From the NCBI GenBank assembly GCA_003224085.1, contig QHYK01000054.1, positions 1 through 64,000 of the forward strand: 64,000 nt of DNA. Direction: 5' to 3'. Both the position numbers and the translations under genes were made by a program. Under the pieces are notes generated by a model. It saw nothing but the letters and a program-made list of their open reading frames with translations. It was not told the origin of the DNA and did not search any database. This DNA is from Acidobacteriota bacterium. Its GTDB lineage: Bacteria; Acidobacteriota; Terriglobia; Acidiferrales; UBA7541. Below are positions 1 to 8,585 of the stretch, in pieces; the stretch's first letter is position 1; the number at the start of each line of letters is the position of its first letter.

Positions 1-183
1 GAAATGGTCCGCATACGCGACCGCGGCAATTGCTCCCAAAACCAAGACCAGTGGCAGCCACGCCGGTCCACCTAGTGCTACGTCTTTTCGCAGCAGATGC
101 CGCAATGAAACTCTCTCGCCAAGAGCGCTCAACCCGGCGCGCATAGCGTCTTGCTGCAAAGCCGCATTCGTTAAGCCAGTCAT
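1..183 (-). CDS. Start of a hypothetical membrane protein (partial)
   Basis: The first 61 codons of a minus-strand gene run off the left edge of the window. The ATG at 183 overlaps the stop of the upstream multicopper oxidase in an ATGA arrangement, which points to translational coupling. The visible protein begins MTGLTNAALQQDAMRAGL and reaches a hydrophobic stretch (PAWLPLVLVLGAIAAVAYA) that looks like a first transmembrane helix. I do not recognise the family. Its role can only be guessed from being the last visible gene of the DUF3300/DUF2950/oxidase operon. Confidence 0.5.
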   Translation of the reverse strand, partial: MTGLTNAALQQDAMRAGLSALGERVSLRHLLRKDVALGGPAWLPLVLVLGAIAAVAYADHF

Positions 184-1685
184 TCAAATAGAATTTTCGC
201 CATCATCCCTTTGTCTTCGTGGTTGAGAAGGTGGCAGTGAAACACGGACATGCCCCTGATCACCGGGTCAGTGAAGTCCATAATCACGTCGACGGAACCG
301 CCGTACGGAACATTCACGGTATCTAGCCACATTGGTTCGGCTTTTAGTCGGTCGTTTTCGGCGTACGCCAAGAAGTGGACTTGATGGATGTGCATGGGAT
401 GCAGTTCCCCTGTTGGATTGACAATCCTCCAATGCTGAAGCGTCCCTATTTTTGCGCGCACCATGGGAGCGGCATCCGGCGTGAATTTCTCTCCGTTGAT
501 GTAAAAGCCTTTCTTGTCTTCCGTGAATGTCAAGATGAATCTCGGCGGCACCTTCTCTTCCGCAGCTGGGTCCAAAGCCTTGAGATCAGGTTTGCGCGAG
601 CTCTCCAAAACTTTTGGCATGGACCTTGCTCGTCGCGGAACGATGTCAGCTACTACCATTGCCGGATTTGGATCGCCGTCTGGCCCGGTGTCTACGCAGC
701 GCGAAATCAGGCGCCGTGGCATGCCTGCCGCCGGACCGGTGACAATGGCTTCCAGCCTGCCTGCTGGTGGCAATAAGATGTGGTTGGCACTCCGTGTTCG
801 ATGATTCGGATCGTGCAGGGCGATGGGCATCCCGTCCATGGCAACGACTTCAAACGTTTGACCCTCAAGTTGAAGGTCGAGATAGCGATCCGCGGAAGCA
901 TTCACGAGACGCCAAAACTGGCGCTCACCAGGAGCGATTTCAATTTGAGGCCGCACTGATCCGTTTAGCGTGAAGACCTCTTCTGGAGGTTCTGGCTCCG
1001 CACCACAAACATCCGAACTGAGGTGAACGCGATTCTTCAAATCGGTAGACTGAGGATCGTTGACAAGGGAACGGCCACGCACAACCAGGACGCGCTCCGG
1101 CAGGCCGGCTAAAGGCGGAAAAAAAGATTCCATTCCTTCGATCACGATCGCTCCGGACATGCCGTCAAGTACTTGCCGGTGGCTCTCTCCATGAGGGTGC
1201 GTGTGGTACCAATACAAACCTGGCGGGTGGTCTTTCGGAATCTGCGCGGTATAGCGGAGCATTTGTCCAGGCATGGCCATCATGTCCAGGACGTCGTCCT
1301 GGGGAGCGTCGGGAGAAACCGTTAGTCCGTGAAAATGTAAATTCGTCATGTCCATGCACGGAGTGATCGCGCAGCTCTCTTTCGCCTTGGCCGGGAGATC
1401 GTTGACGTAATTGATCTTCAGTTGGTCGCCCGGGAACAGCCGCAGCGTTGGAGCGTTTGGTTGACCATGGAAGTAAAAGGAGTTCTTTCCGTCACTTGCA
1501 ATGGCAGCGCGCAAGGTTAAGGAAAGTGTATGGTGTTTCGCGCGAAGTTCCGGCGGATTCGAAAGCAGGCCTGGCGGTTTCCCCTTTAAAACAAGCGAAC
1601 AAAAAACCGCCGCCACAACAGCGATAGCGGCAGCGGCGATTCGCGGAACGAATGCAAAGCGTAACACTGGCAGCTTCCAGACCAT
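180..1685 (-). CDS. Exported multicopper oxidase
   Basis: This 501-residue protein has the copper-ligand motifs of three-domain multicopper oxidases (CueO, CotA and bilirubin-oxidase type). An N-terminal hydrophobic segment (about residues 10-33) acts as signal or anchor. HFHG and HTHPHGES lie in domain 1, and HPMHIHQVHF and HCHLLNHEDKGMM near the C-terminus; together they form the type 1 site and the trinuclear cluster. Members oxidise metals (Cu+, Mn2+) or phenolics with O2 outside the cytoplasm. The ATG is three bases after the DUF2950 stop, so the genes are probably co-transcribed. I see no methionine-rich CueO insert, so copper detoxification is not established; the substrate is unknown. 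Confidence 0.9.
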   Translation of the reverse strand: MVWKLPVLRFAFVPRIAAAAIAVVAAVFCSLVLKGKPPGLLSNPPELRAKHHTLSLTLRAAIASDGKNSFYFHGQPNAPTLRLFPGDQLKINYVNDLPAKAKESCAITPCMDMTNLHFHGLTVSPDAPQDDVLDMMAMPGQMLRYTAQIPKDHPPGLYWYHTHPHGESHRQVLDGMSGAIVIEGMESFFPPLAGLPERVLVVRGRSLVNDPQSTDLKNRVHLSSDVCGAEPEPPEEVFTLNGSVRPQIEIAPGERQFWRLVNASADRYLDLQLEGQTFEVVAMDGMPIALHDPNHRTRSANHILLPPAGRLEAIVTGPAAGMPRRLISRCVDTGPDGDPNPAMVVADIVPRRARSMPKVLESSRKPDLKALDPAAEEKVPPRFILTFTEDKKGFYINGEKFTPDAAPMVRAKIGTLQHWRIVNPTGELHPMHIHQVHFLAYAENDRLKAEPMWLDTVNVPYGGSVDVIMDFTDPVIRGMSVFHCHLLNHEDKGMMAKILFE

Positions 1686-1688
1686 CGC

Positions 1689-2648
1689 TCATTCGGCCTT
1701 GTGCCAGGTAGAATCCGGGTCATACACAGTCATGGCTTGCACAAGCTTTGTTGTGTCGGGACCAAGGTCCTTTTCGTAAATGGTTCCGGACGCGTCGACT
1801 ATGAAAGTCATCACACCCGAGGAGCGGTACTCGACAGGGTAAGCGACGAAGGCGAATCCTGCGGTCATCCGGCCATCGACGATATAGTCCTTGGCGCCGC
1901 CCGGTGCATGTCGCCCTTGGCGGGTGAGGATCCGGAACATATACCCGTTAAACGGAACATGCTCGCCAACTTGGTCCGTTGGGAGATTTTGGCGCGCATA
2001 AGCGATGAGAGGGTCGATCGGGCTATCGAACTCATCGCTAGCTCCGTGCCAGTACAGACCATTGTGGCGGCCTTCATCGCTGACCAGCTTCTGAGCGAAT
2101 TGCTTCGATAGGTCACCCGGCGCGTGCGCAAAATATTGCTTTTGCGCATCGACCAATGCGCGGCACGCATCCATGGCGGCAAGTTCATTTCCGCCTATGC
2201 GCCGGAACAGGATCTCGTCTTTGCCCGCGGCTGTGTCGAAATACCATGAACCATCTTTGTTGACTAGGGGAATCGGAAAGGGCCAGTTCTCGGCCCCGAT
2301 TACCAGGGTTACGGTCCCATTCGCTTCTGTGACGAACCGATGCATCTCCTGGTATTTGACGACGAAGCCGCTTCGAGCATCCAGGTCTTCCTGTGGGTCG
2401 CCGGACGAGACGATATCCTTTCCGGTTGGTCCGAGGATCTTCAAGGAAGCTTGTTCGTCCTGCGACTGCATGGCGTCAAAGAGCGCGCGACTGGCATCTT
2501 CGGTAGAGGCAAAGGACCGCTGTCCAGCCTCTTGCGCAAACAGCGGTGCAAACGAGCATGCCAACAAAAGTGGCACCAAAACGGCCGCCGTAAATCCAGC
2601 GAACCTCTTGTTCTTGCCGTAAAAAGAATTTGCCATTCTGTGAAGCAT
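1689..2648 (-). CDS. DUF2950 family exported protein
   Basis: The protein (about 319 aa) matches the DUF2950 family: a signal peptide ending near LFAQ, an N-terminal part with the FASTEDASRALFDAMQ pattern, and a C-terminal part with PFNGYMFRILTRQG and AYPVEYRSSGVMTFIV. I chose the ATG at 2648 because GGAG lies nine bases upstream; an ATG at 2663 is also in frame but has poor spacing. DUF2950 genes regularly follow DUF3300 genes, as here. The molecular function is unknown; the context suggests a secreted envelope protein working with its DUF3300 partner. Confidence 0.85.
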   Translation of the reverse strand: MLHRMANSFYGKNKRFAGFTAAVLVPLLLACSFAPLFAQEAGQRSFASTEDASRALFDAMQSQDEQASLKILGPTGKDIVSSGDPQEDLDARSGFVVKYQEMHRFVTEANGTVTLVIGAENWPFPIPLVNKDGSWYFDTAAGKDEILFRRIGGNELAAMDACRALVDAQKQYFAHAPGDLSKQFAQKLVSDEGRHNGLYWHGASDEFDSPIDPLIAYARQNLPTDQVGEHVPFNGYMFRILTRQGRHAPGGAKDYIVDGRMTAGFAFVAYPVEYRSSGVMTFIVDASGTIYEKDLGPDTTKLVQAMTVYDPDSTWHKAE

Positions 2649-2698
2649 AATGTTTTTCTCCATTCCTAGATTCTTAATAAGTTCCTTGATCCGATCAC

Positions 2699-3745
2699 CT
2701 AGTGGCGTCCGCCACCGCCGTGCCCTCCGTGGAAGCCTCCACCACCAAAGCTCGACCGCCCGCGAGAGGAAAAGCCTCGGACGTTTCCACCGTGATTAAA
2801 CCCACTGAGTGCGCCGGAGCGTGTTCCCGCGTGAAAGTGAGGGGCCGAGGACCCGTGGAATCCGCCACCATGATCGACGCCACCATGCGCGACGTTACCG
2901 TGGCCGAAATCACCGTGGCCGTGGCTGAAGTCACCATGATGGAACCCTTCGTGACCGAAGTCTCGGCTGTGCGAGACGAAGTCGTGATGGTCGAAGAATG
3001 GCCGACGCCCATGCCAGTCGTATCCCCAGTGATGCCAGCCCCACCCATACCCTCCGAAAAATCCGACCCCGAAGCCGATTCCAAACCCAATCCCCGCTCC
3101 GGCCAGGAAGATCCCCGGCACGGGATACCAGCCTGGATACGCGATGATCGGCTCGCCATAGATAAGCCAGGGATCGTAGGCAGGCACGTACACGACCTCA
3201 GGGTTGGCAGGTTCAATGATGACCGTGTTGCCTTGCGTGGTTATCTTCTCCTGTTCGTTGCTATTCAGATGGCCAGCCTTCTGGGCCTCGCGGCGCAACG
3301 TCTGGACCGCATTGGTCACATCGTCCGGTTGGTTGACATACGCCTCGCCAAGGGACGAGGTCCAAGACAGGTTCTTATCCATGTTCTCAAGAACCGACGG
3401 GAATTGGGCCATGGCCTTTACGCTGGGATCCCAGTCTTGTTTGTCGAGTTCTTTTGCCAATTCTTCACCTTTGAGGTTCGAATGACTTTGCATCCAGCGG
3501 TCCGCCTGGACAATCTCGGTTGGATAGGTGGAAGCGGCGAGAATCTGCGCAACGAGGGCGTCCGGATACAAGGCGATCGGCGCGACAAGTTGCTGCAGCT
3601 CTTGAGGGGTCTGCTGTACGGACGAAGCTGGCGGCTGCCCGCTGGATTGGCCGGTAGGACCAAAAGCCTCGGCTTGCGCCGTAAATTGCACAAGCAAACA
3701 GCAGACCAGCATGACCAAAATCCGTTTTGATAAGTTCACTTTCAT
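2699..3745 (-). CDS. DUF3300 family exported protein with Gly/His-rich tail
   Basis: A signal peptide (MKVNLSKRILVMLVCCLLVQ, cleaved near TAQAEA) precedes the DUF3300 core, recognisable from LVAPIALYPDALVAQILAAS and the VYVPAYDPWLIYG stretch. The last third is glycine- and histidine-rich, with many HG, HHG and GGG repeats (HHDFVSH, HGDFGHGN, GGGGRH), which could bind metal ions or act as a flexible surface tail. The start at 3745 has GGAG seven bases upstream; an ATG at 3751 is also possible. It sits 50 bp before its usual partner, DUF2950. The function is not known experimentally, so metal binding is an inference from composition only. Confidence 0.85.
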   Translation of the reverse strand: MKVNLSKRILVMLVCCLLVQFTAQAEAFGPTGQSSGQPPASSVQQTPQELQQLVAPIALYPDALVAQILAASTYPTEIVQADRWMQSHSNLKGEELAKELDKQDWDPSVKAMAQFPSVLENMDKNLSWTSSLGEAYVNQPDDVTNAVQTLRREAQKAGHLNSNEQEKITTQGNTVIIEPANPEVVYVPAYDPWLIYGEPIIAYPGWYPVPGIFLAGAGIGFGIGFGVGFFGGYGWGWHHWGYDWHGRRPFFDHHDFVSHSRDFGHEGFHHGDFSHGHGDFGHGNVAHGGVDHGGGFHGSSAPHFHAGTRSGALSGFNHGGNVRGFSSRGRSSFGGGGFHGGHGGGGRH

Positions 3746-3830
3746 TTTCATTCTCCAGTACAACTTAAGACCATTTCGTTGGCGGCCAGGTTCGAAATTT
3801 TTGGGCCCTGGTCAAGCACGCTGAGGAACG

Positions 3831-4343
3831 TCACTGGCCGCGCAGCGTGCCCGGCTCGATGTCATTGCGGCGCGCCAAATCTTCCAGTGCCTCGAGCTCC
3901 GTTTGTGTTGCGTTTACGCGCTGCTGAAGGATCTCAATGCCGGCTTCAGGAGTGATGCCTAGGTTGCCTTCCTCGAGATTTATGCCCCCCGTCATGGTCT
4001 TCAGGTTCCTTGCATCGGCGATCGCTTGGCGGTATCCGCCGAGCTGAGCATTTCTGCGTTCGAGTTGATCACGCAGTCTCGCCGCCTGCCGGGCATACCA
4101 CTCCGGGTCCCGGGTTTTCACGTAAGTTCGAGATGGAGATTGCGACTTTGGCCTATCTTCGTCTGTTCGGCCCACGACGCAGATCACGCCGGGCCCATGC
4201 AGTCTTTCAAGGTCTTCGTTGGTCCAAGCGTCCCTGTTCTGGATATGCGTTCCTGCGTGCGGCCTATTGGCCGCACGCAAAGGAATGGCCAAGCTACCCA
4301 GGGTGAGGGAGACAGCGAGTGAAAAGGTCAGATAGCGATTCAT
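3831..4343 (-). CDS. Hypothetical exported coiled-coil protein
   Basis: This 170-residue protein has a signal peptide (MNRYLTFSLAVSLTLGSLAI, cleaved after LRAA) and a charged C-terminal half likely to be helical or coiled coil (WYARQAARLRDQLERRN and LQQRVNATQTELEALEDLA). The ATG follows a GAGGGCGAG sequence and starts ten bases after the DUF4136 stop, so the two are probably co-transcribed. I recognise no named family and assign no function beyond a small exported helical protein. Confidence 0.7.
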   Translation of the reverse strand: MNRYLTFSLAVSLTLGSLAIPLRAANRPHAGTHIQNRDAWTNEDLERLHGPGVICVVGRTDEDRPKSQSPSRTYVKTRDPEWYARQAARLRDQLERRNAQLGGYRQAIADARNLKTMTGGINLEEGNLGITPEAGIEILQQRVNATQTELEALEDLARRNDIEPGTLRGQ

Positions 4344-4353
4344 CTCGCCCTCG

Positions 4354-4893
4354 TTAGTTGGACTTCGGCGGCGCGGGAGGAAAATGCTGGAACATTTTGT
4401 TCACGGCTTTGTCGAGATTCTTGGTGTTCTTGTCCGCCTTGTCGGAGAGCGTATCGCTCGACGAGCTTCGCCAGATCAACTTCTCTGTCTTTGCATCGAA
4501 GAGATCGACGACTAAGGTACCGACTTTGTAGGTTTCAACGGTTGTGGTGGCATCCCCAAATCCGCCGAATCCCCAACGGCGACCCCCTCCGAACCCGTTA
4601 TAAAACGTGTCCAGAGTTTGCTGATTCCGAGTGGTCTCAATGGCAAAGACCTCGACGTCGCCTCCCGAAGGAACTTCCGTCCAGCCTTTTGCCGTCAGAG
4701 CGCTGTTCACGGCGCTCTTGATGCGATCGACCACGAGCGGGTCCTTGGTCTGGACTTTTTGCCAAGAGTAGGTCTTGTATTGGCCGAAGTTGGCATTGTG
4801 GTCGTAGTCGGTTTTAACGTGTTGAGCGAATGAGAGAGTCGCCAAAGCCAGCGTTAATCCGATGGATGCTGCGATTCTTGATAGAAGCTTCAT
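4354..4893 (-). CDS. DUF4136 family exported protein
   Basis: The sequence HVKTDYDHNANFGQYKTYSW after a signal peptide (MKLLSRIAASIGLTLALATL, ending SFAQ) is the typical beginning of DUF4136 proteins. The later VGTLVVDLFDAKTEKLIWR and the end of the domain also fit. The start at 4893 is supported by AAAGGAGGAGCT directly upstream; a longer in-frame extension to 4986 lacks such a site. The mature protein has no cysteine at the cleavage site, so it appears soluble and periplasmic rather than a lipoprotein. It is probably the first gene of the operon running down to the multicopper oxidase. Confidence 0.8.
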   Translation of the reverse strand: MKLLSRIAASIGLTLALATLSFAQHVKTDYDHNANFGQYKTYSWQKVQTKDPLVVDRIKSAVNSALTAKGWTEVPSGGDVEVFAIETTRNQQTLDTFYNGFGGGRRWGFGGFGDATTTVETYKVGTLVVDLFDAKTEKLIWRSSSSDTLSDKADKNTKNLDKAVNKMFQHFPPAPPKSN

Positions 4894-5316
4894 AGCTCCT
4901 CCTTTTTTGAAATCCCGAAACAGAGCGCTTACCGGAGGGAACCGCGCACGTTCGATTAGACAGCGGCTATTCCTGCGAGCCGCCAACTTCGCGATTTCTC
5001 CTCGTTTCCGTCGTCACGAAAAACTTCAATGCGTGTACCGACACAACTAGAGAGGCAACAGGATTGCCAACGCGTTGATGGCGTAAACGACTGAAAGGAA
5101 AGACCGAGATAGGCAGCACCACAGTTTGCGATGCCAGCGGGCTGAACACTCGTCCGCATGCCGACAGGCTGAGCGAGGCCGTTTGTTTGATTACCATTGA
5201 ATAGCCTAACGAGGATCATGCTCTCGCTGGGAGCCGCAAGAAACAGCTTTGAGAGGGACAGCTTTTGGGGAGGATCTTTTCTGGCGCGGCGCGTAAACCG
5301 ATGGTCAAAGGGGGGC
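4894..5316. other. Intergenic region without recognised gene
   Basis: About 420 bases separate the DUF4136 start from the next gene's stop. Open frames on both strands here have no ribosome-binding site or recognisable protein character. The promoter of the DUF4136-to-oxidase operon should lie in its left part, but I found no confident -35/-10 pair. Confidence 0.5.
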
Positions 5317-6153
5317 TTATCGCTTTTCGAAACCTGTTCCTGGACTCTCAGGCTCGTTTTGGTCCCGGAACGGAAGCCGGAATTTCCGCGCAATCTCGGG
5401 CCAGAATTCTCGGAGCACGTTGAAACCGATGTCTCCCCCAACATTATAGGCCACCCGCGTCGCCGCCGGTCCCACCCCGCGTCTGTTGTCCGGGTGGTAG
5501 GTATTGCTCAGCACCACTGCGCTCGTCGTGCCCAGCCATTCCGTAAAATTGAACATCTGGGTGCCATCTTCCCGGTGAGCGACGACCGAATGTTCCAGGG
5601 CGTGAAGGAAACGCTTTCTCTTGCTCCCGTGTGCCAAACGGTAGTACCGCGGGTCCTGAGAAAAAATTGTTGGATAGAGAAAATCTTTGAAAAATTGAGA
5701 GGAGGCCTCGCCTGCCAGGCCGGCGCCAAGTCGCTTCCCATATCCCTCCATGCCCTGCCCGTAACTGGGATCGTTGTTTTCTGCCTGGCTAATCCCGGCA
5801 TCGTAGGCGATCCCCAGCACGGTCACTGGGTCGAACGTCTCACGCACAGAAAGCAGGAACTTGTCGTGAAGGCTCAGCACGCACAACACCGCTCCCGGCT
5901 TATAGTGGGGCGCGTGTGCTGACTTGCGTTCGAGCCGCCGCCCGAATGCACCTACAAGCTTCTGGAAGGGTCCATGGTAGTCCTCCCAGCTGACCATCGG
6001 CGCAGGCTGCACGCACGCCAGCGGCGTGCTCGGCTCGGTCTCTCGCACAGGAGGTGTGAGAGCAGGGCGGGAGTCCTGTGCCCAGACCGCCCCTCCCCAG
6101 GCGGCCGCGACAAGAGCTGCCACTGTCGTGGCTCGTATGCTTCGAATCCACAT
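5317..6153 (-). CDS. Hypothetical exported protein
   Basis: A 278-residue protein with a signal peptide (MWIRSIRATTVAALVAAAWG, cleaved near VWAQ). The mature part has a central segment with SQDPRYYRLAHGSKRKRFL and NFTEWLGTTSAVVLSNTYHP, and a C-terminal GGDIGFNVLREFWPEIARKF stretch with amphipathic character. The overall look is of a small envelope protein seen in acidobacterial genomes, but I cannot name a domain. The start has a GAGG-type site upstream. It stands alone between the envelope operon and the sigma-54 activator. Confidence 0.65.
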   Translation of the reverse strand: MWIRSIRATTVAALVAAAWGGAVWAQDSRPALTPPVRETEPSTPLACVQPAPMVSWEDYHGPFQKLVGAFGRRLERKSAHAPHYKPGAVLCVLSLHDKFLLSVRETFDPVTVLGIAYDAGISQAENNDPSYGQGMEGYGKRLGAGLAGEASSQFFKDFLYPTIFSQDPRYYRLAHGSKRKRFLHALEHSVVAHREDGTQMFNFTEWLGTTSAVVLSNTYHPDNRRGVGPAATRVAYNVGGDIGFNVLREFWPEIARKFRLPFRDQNEPESPGTGFEKR

Positions 6154-6353
6154 CCGCTTTCAACCTCTGCCGTCGTGCGGCTAAAACTGCACGTATGTTG
6201 CCGCGCTCAGTCAACCGTGTCGTAATTCGTTTTCAATAAGACCCATGGACGAAATATTCAGTTCGACCCGGAGATGCGCGATGATCCGGCTGGTAATGGA
6301 TACCTGGACAGTGTCAACCGATTGGAGGGTTGGGCGGGCGAATTTCGAATCTG

Positions 6354-7358
6354 CTACGAGGGGAGGAGATCTCGCCTGGTACGTGAGATGCCAAGCTTTT
6401 GCATCCGAAAGTAAAGCGTGGACCTCTTCATTCCCAAACGCGCGGCCGCCCCGTTGGGGCCGGCGACAACCCAGCCGGTCTGCTCTAGAGTCTTGCGAAT
6501 GTGGTCTCTCTCCGCGTCCTCCAGAGTAACTGCTCCAAGGAATTCCGCTTCGGCGGCACTCTTCAAGGTCGCGAGAGGTGCGTTCAGGATGCTACCCGAA
6601 GTGAGGATAACGCTCCGCTCGATGAAATTCTGAAGCTCGCGAATATTGCCTGGCCACTGATACGAGACGAGGGTAGACATCGTTTCCGGAGGAATCTGTT
6701 CGATTTCCTTACCCATCCGGCGGGTATAGATCTCGACAAAATGTCCTACCAGCGCCGGAATGTCTTCACGGCGCTGCCGCAATGCTGGCAGTGGGATCGG
6801 GAACACATTCAGACGGTAGTAGAGGTCACTGCGAAATTCGTTGCGCTTCACCATTTCTGCCAGATTCCGGTTGGTCGCAGCGACGAGCCGAACGTCTACC
6901 TGGTGAGTCCGAGTGCTGCCCAAGCGTTCGAACTCCTGTTCCTGTAGGACACGCAACAGTTTGGGTTGCAGGCCTGGCGGAATATCGCCCACTTCGTCCA
7001 GGAAAAGCGTGCCTTTGTCGGCCTGCTCGAAACGGCCAATCTTCTGCGCTATGGCTCCGGTGAACGCACCTCGCTCGTGGCCAAAAAGCTCGCTTTCTAG
7101 CAGATCGAAGGGAATAGCAGCGCAATTCAATTTAATGAATGGGCGCCCGCACCGCACGCTCAGATTGTGAATTGCGCGCGCGATCAACTCCTTGCCGGTG
7201 CCTGTTTCTCCCTGCACAAGAACGGTGGAATCCGTGGGCGCGACGCGTTCGACCTGTTCAAGCACCGATTCCAGAGCAGAACTGTTGCCTATGATCTGCT
7301 CGAATCTGCGCGTCCTACGGTCCTGATCGATGGACCCGAATGTTGCGACCGCCCCCAC
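6354..7358 (-). CDS. Sigma-54-dependent activator (AAA+ and Fis-type HTH, no receiver)
   Basis: The protein (334 aa) is almost only an AAA+ sigma-54 interaction domain plus a DNA-binding domain. Visible motifs are Walker A GETGTGKE, the sigma-54 contact loop ERGAFTGA, Walker [11 protein letters not shown], and a C-terminal Fis-like helix-turn-helix ([20 protein letters not shown]). It hydrolyses ATP to open promoters bound by sigma-54 RNA polymerase. A GTG start is chosen at 7358 because AAGGAGG lies six bases upstream. There is no N-terminal receiver or GAF domain; a free-standing receiver is encoded 40 bp upstream, so the pair may act as a split NtrC-type regulator. That pairing is an inference. 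Confidence 0.92.
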   Translation of the reverse strand: MGAVATFGSIDQDRRTRRFEQIIGNSSALESVLEQVERVAPTDSTVLVQGETGTGKELIARAIHNLSVRCGRPFIKLNCAAIPFDLLESELFGHERGAFTGAIAQKIGRFEQADKGTLFLDEVGDIPPGLQPKLLRVLQEQEFERLGSTRTHQVDVRLVAATNRNLAEMVKRNEFRSDLYYRLNVFPIPLPALRQRREDIPALVGHFVEIYTRRMGKEIEQIPPETMSTLVSYQWPGNIRELQNFIERSVILTSGSILNAPLATLKSAAEAEFLGAVTLEDAERDHIRKTLEQTGWVVAGPNGAAARLGMKRSTLYFRMQKLGISRTRRDLLPS

Positions 7359-7398
7359 GAAGAACCTCCTTGGGCACCATACGCTTCTATAAGCAGGC

Positions 7399-7776
7399 TT
7401 AGCTTTCCAGAGCGGCCCGAACGCTCTCGAGCAGCACTTCGTCGTTGAACGGTTTAGCCATAAACTCTACTGCGCCCGCTCGCAACGCCTGCATCCGCAT
7501 TTTTTCGTCGCCATGCGCTGTGATAAAGATGATCGGAATCCTACAGGCTTCTGCGTTCAGCTGTGCCTGTAGTTCGAGACCGGACATTCCCGGCATACGG
7601 ATATCGGCGATTAAGCATCCAGCCTGGCGGTGTTGGCCCGATTTCAGGAATTCCTCCGCCGACGCAAACGCTTGAGCAGGTAAGCCAACCGCTTTCAACA
7701 GGCCCTGTAGGGCGCTGCGCATCAAATCATCATCATCGACAATCGCAACCATTTTGGTCTTCTCCAGAGCGGCCAT
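7399..7776 (-). CDS. Single-domain response regulator
   Basis: At 125 residues this is a receiver domain and nothing else. It has the acidic pair (VDDDDL), the phospho-acceptor aspartate in LIADIRMPGMSG, the conserved threonine in IIFITAHGD and the lysine in FMAKPFND. Such proteins act as phosphate carriers or bind a partner. It lies between the FixJ-type regulator and the AAA+ activator that lacks a receiver. It could be the switch for the activator or a phosphate sink for the two kinases upstream. Both are inferences. Confidence 0.92.
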   Translation of the reverse strand: MAALEKTKMVAIVDDDDLMRSALQGLLKAVGLPAQAFASAEEFLKSGQHRQAGCLIADIRMPGMSGLELQAQLNAEACRIPIIFITAHGDEKMRMQALRAGAVEFMAKPFNDEVLLESVRAALES

Positions 7777-7949
7777 AGCTGGAATCTAGCAACTTTGCCA
7801 AAGCGGCACAATTATACTTTCGTATGACAGCCCGGATATCCCCCTGGTCAGAGCGACGGGGACAATCGTTCAAGGCTTGAGAATACGGCGGTTAATACGG
7901 GATGGCTGTAGACTCGCAAGGTGTGCTGCGTGACGGTTGCGCGTTGGCA

Positions 7950-8585
7950 TTAGGCTTGCTTTTTGCCCGGTGGAAGCCCCAGCTTCGACGCCATTCTAAC
8001 CAATTCTGCCAGCGAATCAGCCTGCATCTTCCGCATCACGTGGCCGCGATGGATTTTCACTGTGATTTCGCTGGTCCCGAGGTCAAAGGCGATTTGCTTG
8101 TTGAGCATCCCCGAGACTACCAGGCCCATAACTTCACGTTCGCGCGCCGTTAACGCCTCGTAGCGTTTTCGCAACTCGGCAAGATTACCCTGCTGTTGCC
8201 GCGTCACACGGTCGCGATCCAAAGCCTGGCGGATGGCATCCAGCAGGTCCTGATCCTGGAAGGGCTTGGTCAGGAACTCCACGGCACCGGATTTCATAGC
8301 CTTCACCGTCATCGGAATATCTCCATGACCGGTGATGAAGATGATGGGAATTTGGATACCTGCGTCACCCAGCTGACGCTGAAAATCCAGACCGTTGACG
8401 CCAGGAAGGCTCACGTCCAGAACAAGACAGCTTGGCCCGTCCGGGGGCTTGGTGCGCAGGAATTCTTCCGCGGTCCCAAAGGATGCGCACCGCAACCTCG
8501 CCGATTTCAGCAGTCCTTGGATGGACGCACGAACACCGGCGTCGTCATCAACGACGAACACCGTGGGAGAATCTGCGGCTGTCAT
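7950..8585 (-). CDS. FixJ/NarL-type response regulator
   Basis: A receiver domain (VVDDDAG, acceptor Asp in [24 protein letters not shown]) is joined by a helical linker to a LuxR-type helix-turn-helix ([20 protein letters not shown], then [15 protein letters not shown]). The architecture and length (211 aa) are those of FixJ and TodT regulators, which are phosphorylated by PAS-containing kinases. Its ATG overlaps the stop of the MHYT-PAS kinase in an ATGA, so the two are translated together and are very probably a cognate pair. Confidence 0.93.
   Translation of the reverse strand: MTAADSPTVFVVDDDAGVRASIQGLLKSARLRCASFGTAEEFLRTKPPDGPSCLVLDVSLPGVNGLDFQRQLGDAGIQIPIIFITGHGDIPMTVKAMKSGAVEFLTKPFQDQDLLDAIRQALDRDRVTRQQQGNLAELRKRYEALTAREREVMGLVVSGMLNKQIAFDLGTSEITVKIHRGHVMRKMQADSLAELVRMASKLGLPPGKKQA

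Noticed and set aside
2702-3730. A 342-codon plus-strand frame opposite the DUF3300 gene
   Set aside because: It is a mirror of the Gly/His-rich minus-strand gene, has no ribosome-binding site and no protein character.
4956-5444. A 162-codon minus-strand frame between the DUF4136 gene and the 278-aa gene
   Set aside because: It overlaps the end of the 278-aa gene in another frame and its sequence is low-complexity without a start signal.
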